From a virus, in IMG/VR virus record IMGVR_UViG_3300027749_000011, positions 1 to 40,257 of that record: a stretch of DNA of 40,257 nucleotides, one strand, 5' to 3'. The position numbers were made by a program, and so were the translations under genes. This document shows, in pieces, positions 33,900 through 38,686 of this stretch. The notes under the pieces were generated by a model. The model was not told the origin of the DNA and did not search any database. It saw only the letters and a program-made list of their open reading frames with translations. Positions within the stretch are counted from its first letter, which is position 1. Every line of letters starts with the position of its first letter.

Positions 33900-34020
33900 A
33901 TTAAGTAAACAAAAAAAACCCTTACAACACAAGGCAAACCCAAACACACCGCAAAAATATATGACAGAGTAATTATATACACCTGCCACCGTTTTTTAGC
34001 ACTGGTGGGTCATACAGAAT
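33900..34020. other. Gene-free A/C-rich stretch
   Basis: No convincing gene. Part of the 565-base gap between terL and the HTH gene. The upper strand left of about 33960 is poor in G and T (runs such as CAAGGCAAACCCAAACACACC); to the right, G and T become common. A weak pair CCACC/GGTGG occurs near 33986-34008. Confidence 0.5.
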
Positions 34021-34060
34021 GTTGCCTGTCGGCAACGAGTGGTGGTTGCCATAGGGCAAC
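34021..34060. repeat. Twin stem-loops GTTGCC-N4-GGCAAC
   Basis: Two identical six-base stems with four-base loops TGTC and ATAG, at 34021-34036 and 34045-34060, exactly 24 bases apart. Related GTTGC/GCAAC elements recur at 34911-34934. Repeated structure of this kind in a divergent control region suggests a protein- or RNA-recognition element or part of a replication origin. Confidence 0.6.
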
Positions 34061-34157
34061 ACCCCCTCCCCCTGCCTGTTGTGAATGGGTAACAATTGTT
34101 TAGCCGTTGCTTATTAGCATCTCACTATCTGGTGGGTGTCCTCCCCCGTATTGGGTT

Positions 34158-34181
34158 ATGCATTGGGGTGCATAAATGCAT
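34158..34181. repeat. Triple TGCAT box
   Basis: ATGCAT at 34158-34163, TGCAT at 34169-34173 and ATGCAT at 34176-34181, spaced about 9-10 bases apart (near one helical turn), directly abutting the operator palindrome at 34182. May be binding sites of a second regulator. Confidence 0.45.
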
Positions 34182-34201
34182 AAGTATCTTACAAGATACT
34201 T
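34182..34201. promoter_or_regulatory. Operator palindrome copy 1
   Basis: AAGTATCTTACAAGATACTT, nine-base arms around AC; one of the two longest copies. It ends 12 bases before the -35 of the promoter that serves the HTH gene, the only copy lying upstream of its promoter, which would suit activation or autoregulation. Confidence 0.8.
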
Positions 34202-34213
34202 TGGTGTTTCCCC

Positions 34214-34242
34214 TTGCGTTAGTTGTCTATCTATGAGACAAT
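34214..34242 (+). promoter_or_regulatory. Predicted promoter of HTH gene
   Basis: TTGCGT (34214-34219), 17 bases, GACAAT (34237-34242), with TGA just upstream of the -10 as an extended -10. The spacer ends in CTATCTATGA, identical to the promoter at 37330. The inverted repeat TTGTCT/AGACAA (34223-34241) overlaps the -10. A second pair CGGGA/TCCCG (34256-34268) lies in the leader. Confidence 0.55.
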
Positions 34243-34298
34243 TAGTGCAACGGTTCGGGATAGTCCCGTATCGCTAAACCTGAAAGGTGGTCCTGAAA

Positions 34299-34853
34299 AT
34301 GGCTACTATCGAAAATGTAAAGTTCACTATCGCTAACCTCAAGTCCGAATACGCAACTATTGCCGACAAGTACGAGGGCAAAATTGCGGAGATGCGTGAA
34401 ACTATGCTGAATGAGCAAGCCGTGCTAGTTGCTAATACGCACCTAAAGGGAGGGTTCTCTGATGTCACTATCGGCGAGGCTTTGGGCATGACTAAGGGCA
34501 ACGTGGGCAAGGTTATTGCCCGTGGCGTGGCCGTGATGCATGGCTTTAGTGGCACGGCAACACAGCAAGCAATTGACACGGCGGGCAATGACGTGACCGT
34601 GGGTGCGCTAAAGCGTATTGGCAAGCAGAAGATGTCTAAGTCTGAGAAGGTCGAACTGTTGGAAAACTTGGGCGTTCCTAGTGTCGCTAAGTCTGCGGAA
34701 CCTCGTCAGACTAAGACCACGGCGGAGAAGACGGAGGCGGACATCAAGACACTAGAGGCTATATTTGCCCGTGCCGTGGACGGTAAGACAACACTTGCCC
34801 TTATCTATGCGGAAATTGCCCGTATCGAGTCCATCATGGGCGACATGAAATAA
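34299..34853 (+). CDS. HTH DNA-binding protein, candidate operator-binding regulator (184 aa)
   Basis: ATG at 34299 is chosen over GTG at 34287 (AAAGG is correctly spaced for the ATG). An N-terminal coiled coil (residues 1-45) is followed by a helix-turn-helix at 54-76 (DVTIGEALGMTKGNVGKVIA), a Gly/Ala linker, a basic middle (ALKRIGKQKMSKSEKVELLE) and a C-terminal helical pair. It stands alone between its own promoter/operator and a strong terminator, beside all copies of the palindrome. It is therefore the best candidate to bind GTATCTT-N2-AAGATAC. Codon third positions are richer in G and C than in neighbours. No named family recognised. Confidence 0.75.
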   Translation: MATIENVKFTIANLKSEYATIADKYEGKIAEMRETMLNEQAVLVANTHLKGGFSDVTIGEALGMTKGNVGKVIARGVAVMHGFSGTATQQAIDTAGNDVTVGALKRIGKQKMSKSEKVELLENLGVPSVAKSAEPRQTKTTAEKTEADIKTLEAIFARAVDGKTTLALIYAEIARIESIMGDMK

Positions 34854-34868
34854 AGGCAATTTGGAAGG

Positions 34869-34893
34869 ACCCCCCAGAAATGGGGGGTTTTTT
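34869..34893 (+). terminator. Intrinsic terminator of HTH gene
   Basis: ACCCCCC-AGAAAT-GGGGGGT followed by six T. A textbook terminator 16 bases after the stop codon. It makes the HTH gene a single-gene transcript. Confidence 0.92.
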
Positions 34894-34910
34894 CATGCCC
34901 AAAATTATCC

Positions 34911-34955
34911 GCAACTGCGTTGCTTATAGGCAACCGCTCCACGGGCGCGTGCCCG
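34911..34955. repeat. Nested stem-loops after the terminator
   Basis: GCAAC-TGC-GTTGC (34911-34923) competes with GTTGC/GCAAC (34919-34934), and CGGGC-GCGT-GCCCG (34942-34955) follows. The GTTGC/GCAAC stem repeats the twin hairpins at 34021-34060, so the HTH gene is bracketed by the same element. Confidence 0.5.
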
Positions 34956-34995
34956 CCACAAACTATTCTATGTGTGTGTGACTGAAGGTGGTAAG

Positions 34996-35013
34996 AGTAT
35001 CTTATAAGATACT
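34996..35013. promoter_or_regulatory. Operator palindrome copy 2
   Basis: AGTATCTTATAAGATACT is a perfect 18-base palindrome (centre TA rather than AC). It lies in the GT-rich gene-free region. Confidence 0.78.
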
Positions 35014-35076
35014 TTATGTTTTTTTTGGCTGTCTGCCGACACAAACTATCTGTGTGTATGTGCGTGTGTGTGGGTG

Positions 35077-35092
35077 GTATCTTGTAAGATAC
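35077..35092. promoter_or_regulatory. Operator palindrome copy 3 (inverted)
   Basis: GTATCTTGTAAGATAC: the reverse orientation of the common copy (centre GT instead of AC). Flanking A/T bases are not conserved here. Confidence 0.75.
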
Positions 35093-35100
35093 TGTTGTAA

Positions 35101-35133
35101 TTGTGTGTGTATGTGTGTGTATGTGTGTGTATG
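35101..35133. repeat. Three-copy 10-base GT repeat
   Basis: ATGTGTGTGT repeated three times (first copy TTGTGTGTGT), alternating purine and pyrimidine. Such tracts can adopt Z-DNA or unwind easily. Together with neighbouring palindromes this could mark a replication origin, which is inference. Confidence 0.6.
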
Positions 35134-35171
35134 AAATACCCATTGGAATAAGGGTTTTTGCCTATTTGGGG

Positions 35172-35200
35172 TTGTGCAAGGTTGGGTTTTGGGGTAAGAT
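35172..35200 (+). promoter_or_regulatory. Predicted promoter of small-gene operon
   Basis: TTGTGC (35172-35177), 17 bases, TAAGAT (35195-35200). A perfect inverted repeat ATGTTC-GTA-GAACAT (35199-35213) covers the predicted start. An operator palindrome follows 49 bases after the -10, the same arrangement as at 37330. Confidence 0.5.
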
Positions 35201-35248
35201 GTTCGTAGAACATGAAAATTGAGATGGTCTTGATTTTCTTAGTCCGAG

Positions 35249-35266
35249 AGTATCTTACAAGATACT
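35249..35266. promoter_or_regulatory. Operator palindrome copy 4
   Basis: AGTATCTTACAAGATACT, directly between the predicted promoter and the ribosome-binding site of the gene at 35285. A bound protein here would act as a roadblock to elongating polymerase. Confidence 0.8.
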
Positions 35267-35284
35267 GTCAAGAAAGGTTCTATT

Positions 35285-35500
35285 ATGAGTGAAGTGAAGA
35301 ATGTCCGCACTAAGCGTTATGTGCGTGATGCGCAACGTCCTAGCAGTTCTGTTAGGGTTTCGTATGACCCTGATAAGCGTACCGAGTTTCTGTTGGCTCG
35401 TGCTGTGGCTCAGGCTGTGGCTGCAGGTCGTGTGCTGTCTGCTGAGTATCAGGCTGAGTTGCGTGCTGAAATTCGTGCAAGTTTCGAGGTGCAGTCATGA
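35285..35500 (+). CDS. Small basic protein (71 aa)
   Basis: MSEVKNVRTKRYVRDAQRPS at the N-terminus is basic, followed by an Ala-rich helix (FLLARAVAQAVAAGRVLSAE). RBS AGAAAGG. The opening KNVRTKRY resembles RNVRSKYQ at the start of the 55-aa protein at 35959, so the two may share an N-terminal nucleic-acid-binding peptide. Function unknown. Confidence 0.7.
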   Translation: MSEVKNVRTKRYVRDAQRPSSSVRVSYDPDKRTEFLLARAVAQAVAAGRVLSAEYQAELRAEIRASFEVQS

Positions 35501-35724
35501 CTGAAGCATTGGTTAGGGAGCATTTTGCTAAAGTTATGGTGCACTACTTGCGTGGCATGTGTAGTTATCGTGAGTTTGTAAGTGAACTTGCGGACATCAG
35601 CGAAGCCTTTGCACACACTATTTGTCTTGATGATGGTGAGTTTGCTTTCCGTGAGGCTATCGCTTTGCGTGACCGCATGGATACTATTGTTGAGCAGTTG
35701 GATAAAAAGTTAGGTGGTGTCTAA
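35497..35724 (+). CDS. Hypothetical helical protein (75 aa)
   Basis: ATGA overlap with the previous gene. MTEALVREHFAKVMVHYLRG and further helices; ends AIALRDRMDTIVEQLDKK. No motif recognised. Confidence 0.68.
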   Translation: MTEALVREHFAKVMVHYLRGMCSYREFVSELADISEAFAHTICLDDGEFAFREAIALRDRMDTIVEQLDKKLGGV

Positions 35725-35726
35725 TC

Positions 35727-35966
35727 ATGACGGTTAGTATCTTACAAGATACTGTTGAGGTATCTACTGTTCCACCTATTGTTATCAGTCCTGTGCTGGT
35801 GAGTGACGAGTTCTTTGGGGACTACACTCTTGAGTGCAATCTGTGTAACGCTGGCACTGGTCGTGCCGAGTACCGTACCCTTGTGGACTATGCTGCTCGT
35901 CACATTTCTTCGCAACACCCTGAAGTAATCGTTATCGAATCGGAAGAAGGTATCTCTTATGTCTAA
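35727..35966 (+). CDS. Small C2H2-type Zn-finger protein (79 aa)
   Basis: CNLCNAGTGRAEY then DYAARHISSQHPEV provide Cys-X2-Cys and His-X4-His ligands for one Zn, reminiscent of a classic finger with a longer loop. Codons 4-9 (SILQDT) are formed by an operator palindrome. ATG lies two bases after the preceding stop. Confidence 0.7.
   Translation: MTVSILQDTVEVSTVPPIVISPVLVSDEFFGDYTLECNLCNAGTGRAEYRTLVDYAARHISSQHPEVIVIESEEGISYV
35736..35753. promoter_or_regulatory. Operator palindrome copy 5, inside a gene
   Basis: AGTATCTTACAAGATACT lies ten bases into the gene at 35727 and is read as Ser-Ile-Leu-Gln-Asp-Thr. It is intact despite coding constraint. Confidence 0.8.
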
Positions 35967-36126
35967 GTCCCGTAATGTCCGCTCTAAGTATCAGCCTATC
36001 CCTGTGTATGTTCGTGAGAGTGTCGCTGTGCGTGACTCTGGCGACCATGCCCGTAGTCGTGACTCTCGTGGTCGTGACAAGCAGGCGTTGCGTGCAACGC
36101 TCCGTTCTATCCGTAAGGAGGCATAG
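35959..36126 (+). CDS. Arg-rich small protein (55 aa)
   Basis: ATG 35959 overlaps the end of the Zn-finger gene. The product begins MSKSRNVRSKYQPIPVYVRE and has an Arg/Asp/Ser stretch (RDSGDHARSRDSRGRDK). Probably nucleic-acid binding. Its DNA contains the palindrome GCGTTGC-GT-GCAACGC at 36085-36100. AAGGAGG near its end serves the following gene. Confidence 0.68.
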   Translation: MSKSRNVRSKYQPIPVYVRESVAVRDSGDHARSRDSRGRDKQALRATLRSIRKEA

Positions 36127-36128
36127 TT

Positions 36129-36215
36129 ATGTCTGTGTTTAGCACTATTTCGTGGTTCATTGGTGTAGTTATTATTGGTGTCGGTTTGGCTATTGTTGCA
36201 GGAGGTAACAAGTAA
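36129..36215 (+). CDS. Single-span membrane microprotein (28 aa)
   Basis: AAGGAGG at 36114-36120 then ATG at 36129. MSVFSTISWFIGVVIIGVGL plus AIVAGGNK: one membrane helix with a short basic end. Its TAA overlaps the next ATG by one base. Confidence 0.66.
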   Translation: MSVFSTISWFIGVVIIGVGLAIVAGGNK

Positions 36216-36358
36216 TGTTTGATGATTTGATGGAAGCAATTTTGACTATTATTCCTAATGCTACTTTCCATGAGGATGCTCACGGTCAGATTATTATTGC
36301 AACTAATCTGACGAGTGTGTCTTCTGAGGGGCATCTAGTGGACATGGGTGATGAGTGA
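36215..36358 (+). CDS. Small acidic protein (47 aa)
   Basis: MFDDLMEAILTIIPNATFHE then HGQIIIATNLTSVSSEGHLV. Overlaps both neighbours by a single base (TAATG, TGATG). RBS AGGAGG at 36201-36206. Unknown. Confidence 0.66.
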   Translation: MFDDLMEAILTIIPNATFHEDAHGQIIIATNLTSVSSEGHLVDMGDE

Positions 36359-36609
36359 TGACTTTGCTCAACTACAATGGCGCTCGTCATGCTGTAATCG
36401 AATGGTTTGCTTTTCCTGAGGAGTTGCTTAGCATCAACGAACCTTGGATTGACTACCATGCTAAGGGTTATCTGGCTTGGCGTATCGTCACAGATAACAT
36501 GTTTGGGTTTCGTAAGCGTCCTGTGAGTGAGTATTTTGATTTTCATTCACAACTTGCGGTTGCGGAAAAGTTTCGCACTTTGCATAATGCAATGATGGAG
36601 GAGAAGTAA
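36358..36609 (+). CDS. Tandem paralogue A (83 aa)
   Basis: Contains W-I-D-Y-H-A-K-G-Y-L-A-W-R at 30-42 and LAVAEKFRTLHNAMMEE at the end. The next protein has matching W-L-D-C-H-A-Q-G-L-L-V-W-R and HLAVEFDNKMKELM. The common pattern WxDxHAxGxLxWR identifies a duplicated family; function not recognised. Start ATG 36358 rather than the GTG before it. Confidence 0.72.
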   Translation: MTLLNYNGARHAVIEWFAFPEELLSINEPWIDYHAKGYLAWRIVTDNMFGFRKRPVSEYFDFHSQLAVAEKFRTLHNAMMEEK

Positions 36610-36863
36610 TGTCTGATTTGCAATCGGCTAAAGATGAACTTAGGAACTACACTTGGTGGCAATCTAAGTTCAAAGATGACTACGAGGAATGGCTAGATTG
36701 CCATGCTCAAGGTTTGCTAGTATGGCGTTCTCTAGCGCCTGCTACAATGCCTAAGTATCTACGCAGAAACTTTACTGGTCACATTACTCAATACTTATTA
36801 TTCATAGACAGCGTGCATTTGGCTGTAGAGTTTGATAATAAGATGAAGGAGTTGATGGGGTAA
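36609..36863 (+). CDS. Tandem paralogue B (84 aa)
   Basis: Second copy of the WxDxHAxGxLxWR family (residues 28-40). It has a longer linker with basic residues (MPKYLRRNFTGH). One-base overlap with both neighbours. Confidence 0.72.
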   Translation: MSDLQSAKDELRNYTWWQSKFKDDYEEWLDCHAQGLLVWRSLAPATMPKYLRRNFTGHITQYLLFIDSVHLAVEFDNKMKELMG

Positions 36864-36955
36864 TGGCTATTTTCTGTGGTCTTATCGTGTTCTATTCCGT
36901 ATCTATCGTGCTACTTGTGGCTCTAATCCATGGTGGCAGAAAAGGAGAAAAGTGA
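36863..36955 (+). CDS. Single-span membrane microprotein (30 aa)
   Basis: MAIFCGLIVFYSVSIVLLVA then LIHGGRKGEK: one membrane helix followed by a basic tail. Overlaps the previous stop (TAATG) and the next start (TGATG). AAAGGAG inside its end serves the following gene. Confidence 0.66.
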   Translation: MAIFCGLIVFYSVSIVLLVALIHGGRKGEK

Positions 36956-37122
36956 TGAAAAAGTGGTATGAAGAATTGTTGGAGCAAATTTTTGCCAATA
37001 ATCAGCGTGGCATTGTGCTATCTGATGCTCCTGTGGGTGAAAAGTTGGCTCGTGAATACGGTTGGAAACTAGACATTGATGGTTTGGACTATCAAGATGA
37101 CAAGAAAGCGTGGTGGTTGTAA
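36955..37122 (+). CDS. Small Trp-rich protein (55 aa)
   Basis: MKKWYEELLEQIFANNQRGI, then EYGWKLDIDGLDYQDDKK and AWWL at the end. RBS AAAGGAG six bases from ATG. Not recognised. Confidence 0.68.
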   Translation: MKKWYEELLEQIFANNQRGIVLSDAPVGEKLAREYGWKLDIDGLDYQDDKKAWWL

Positions 37123-37313
37123 TGAAATCTGAGTTCTCTGTTTATGGTGTAGTCTTTATTGAGGCTGATGATGCAAATTCTAACATTGATGATTGGAATA
37201 TTGGGTCTGCCCTATTTTCTAATCGAAAAGTTGCCGAGGGTTATGCCTATGCCATGGCTGAGGAGGACTCGTTTTATGTGTATGATGTCATAGAATTACA
37301 CGTTTTTGGGTGA
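37122..37313 (+). CDS. Small alpha/beta protein (63 aa)
   Basis: Start ATG 37122 (TAATG overlap) is preferred to the GTG at 37110. FSVYGVVFIEADDANSNIDD, then NRKVAEGYAYAMAEEDSFYV resembles small ferredoxin-like domains in outline. Last gene before the cassette promoter. Unknown. Confidence 0.68.
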   Translation: MKSEFSVYGVVFIEADDANSNIDDWNIGSALFSNRKVAEGYAYAMAEEDSFYVYDVIELHVFG

Positions 37314-37329
37314 ACTTCCCTATTTCACC

Positions 37330-37358
37330 TTGTGTATGTCACCTATCTATGATAGGCT
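37330..37358 (+). promoter_or_regulatory. Predicted promoter of amidoligase cassette
   Basis: TTGTGT (37330-37335), 17 bases, TAGGCT (37353-37358), with TGA adjacent as an extended -10. The spacer ends in CTATCTATGA, as in the HTH gene promoter. An inverted repeat CCTATC-TAT-GATAGG (37342-37356) covers the -10. Confidence 0.55.
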
Positions 37359-37398
37359 TACGCAGTAAGCATGATTGAGCGTCGCCGTTTCGGTATCC

Positions 37399-37418
37399 AA
37401 GTATCTTACAAGATACTT
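37399..37418. promoter_or_regulatory. Operator palindrome copy 6
   Basis: AAGTATCTTACAAGATACTT, nine-base arms. It lies 41 bases after the -10 and before the ribosome-binding site AGGAGG (37441-37446) of the amidoligase gene, so the cassette appears under the same repressor as the rest of the region. Confidence 0.82.
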
Positions 37419-37451
37419 TTTATTAGTAAGAAAAACCTTTAGGAGGTTGTA

Positions 37452-38684
37452 ATGCCAAATCTTGATGATGATAGTGTTCCAGAACTTCGTGACTGCATTG
37501 GTTGCAGTCGGACTATCGACGAGTTCACGGAACTTGGTTTCGAAGGCACTCGTGGACCTGTCTGTGAGAACTGTTCTGCTACGTGTGAGGACTGTGGTAA
37601 TCAGTTCAATGAGCAGTCTGGTTCTACCCATGCAGCAGATGGTTCTGGTAACGTGTATTGCTATCGCTGTACCCGTGACAACTGGTTCATTTGTAATCAT
37701 TGTAGTGACTGGGCTGCTGTAGACTCGTCTTCTCATACTTCTGGTGGCTATTCTGTGTGTGAGAGTTGTCGTGACCAGTATTACCATTTCTGTGATAACT
37801 GTGAAGAATACATTGATGATGATTATTCTGGTGAGCATGCATCTAACTGCTATGATAATGGTGAAATTCATCACTACGACTACCGTCCTGACCCTATCTT
37901 TATGCATACCGTGGAGGATTTTGATAATGCTCCTTTACGCAGTATGGCAAATGATACTATTATCCGTAAGTATCGTCAGATTGCCTACATGGGATTTGAG
38001 TTAGAGTTGGAATATCTGGGTGAGGGACAATACACCTTTAGCAATGGTGTAGAGATGTGCGACATCCATAATGTCACCTATCTCAAGAATGATGGTTCTC
38101 TCAATCATGGTTTCGAGATGGTAAGTCATCCAATGACTCTCGGCTGGGCTATGGAAAACTTTCCTTTTGAGGCTATTGAGCATCTCAATGATGGTAGTTT
38201 TGGAGGTTGGAATGCTGATACTGCTGGTCTGCATATTCACGTTTCTCGTGATGGCTTCTCAGGTATTTCACATCAAGCACGCTTTGTTCATCTGATTACT
38301 CGCAATAAGCATCTTTTTGAGACCTTGGCTGGTCGTAGTAGTTCTCGTTGGGCAAGGTTTGATAATGATAATCTTCGCAATATTTCACGCAAGTTGCGTA
38401 GAACTGAGCATTGTGAAAGATATCTGGCAGTAAATGTGCAGAACCGTGCCACCCTTGAGGTACGCATCTTCCAGTCATCCCTGAAGGCTGAACGTCTGAA
38501 GATGTGTCTACAACTCGTTGATGCTTCTGTGAAATACACAGAAAACCTTTCCTGTAATGATATGATTATGGGCAAGGCTCTTAGTTCCAAGTCGTTCATT
38601 GCTTGGGTCGCTAGTCGACCAGAATATGAAATCCTAAATAGTTACCTAGATAAGTTCAGTTTGACTGGACAGGTTGGAGAATAG
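37452..38684 (+). CDS. Amidoligase (GS-fold) with N-terminal Zn-knuckle array (410 aa)
   Basis: Residues 15-133 contain seven CxxC pairs (15/18, 38/41, 45/48, 70/73, 81/84, 103/106, 114/117) plus His129/Cys133, enough for about four Zn sites spaced 30-36 residues apart. From 180 an amidoligase domain (PF12224 type) runs: GFELELE (181-187), KNDGSL-NHGFEMVSHP (212-227), GLHIHVSRDGF (259-269) and NRATLEVRIFQSS. These are the metal-binding Glu, His and Arg motifs of glutamine-synthetase-like COOH-NH2 ligases. The fold activates a carboxylate with ATP and joins it to an amine. It is followed two bases later by the class II amidotransferase. The Zn array may recognise the target or nucleic acid. 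Target unknown. Confidence 0.82.
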   Translation: MPNLDDDSVPELRDCIGCSRTIDEFTELGFEGTRGPVCENCSATCEDCGNQFNEQSGSTHAADGSGNVYCYRCTRDNWFICNHCSDWAAVDSSSHTSGGYSVCESCRDQYYHFCDNCEEYIDDDYSGEHASNCYDNGEIHHYDYRPDPIFMHTVEDFDNAPLRSMANDTIIRKYRQIAYMGFELELEYLGEGQYTFSNGVEMCDIHNVTYLKNDGSLNHGFEMVSHPMTLGWAMENFPFEAIEHLNDGSFGGWNADTAGLHIHVSRDGFSGISHQARFVHLITRNKHLFETLAGRSSSRWARFDNDNLRNISRKLRRTEHCERYLAVNVQNRATLEVRIFQSSLKAERLKMCLQLVDASVKYTENLSCNDMIMGKALSSKSFIAWVASRPEYEILNSYLDKFSLTGQVGE

Positions 38685-38686
38685 TT

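Larger units (their letters stand above)
34951..35092. repeat. Imperfect direct duplication containing operators
   Basis: Two blocks about 80 bases apart each run from GCC...CACAAACTAT through a TGTGTG tract and GGTGGTA to an operator palindrome (34996 and 35077). No gene is seen in 34854-35284; the strand-reverse ORF of TH repeats is a by-product of the GT tracts. Confidence 0.6.

Noticed and set aside
32843-33904. 353-codon open frame on the plus strand opposite terL
   Set aside because: Antisense to an unambiguous terminase; low-complexity Arg/Asn/Leu/Ile composition caused by the skewed codons of terL; no ribosome-binding site.
34021-34060. CRISPR-like array
   Set aside because: Only two short stem-loops 24 bases apart; no long repeats or spacer series.
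34805-35143. Minus-strand frame with His-Thr repeats
   Set aside because: Translation of the TGTGTG tracts in a regulatory region; also runs through the terminator.
33900-35284. Possible tRNA or attachment site in the control region
   Set aside because: No cloverleaf could be built; the GGTTCGGGA-like stretch at 34252 belongs to a simple inverted repeat. No integrase gene supports an att site.
37347-37907. 186-codon minus-strand frame opposite the amidoligase
   Set aside because: Repetitive Thr/Ile/Val antisense product of Cys- and Asp-rich coding; overlaps promoter, operator and a well-supported gene.
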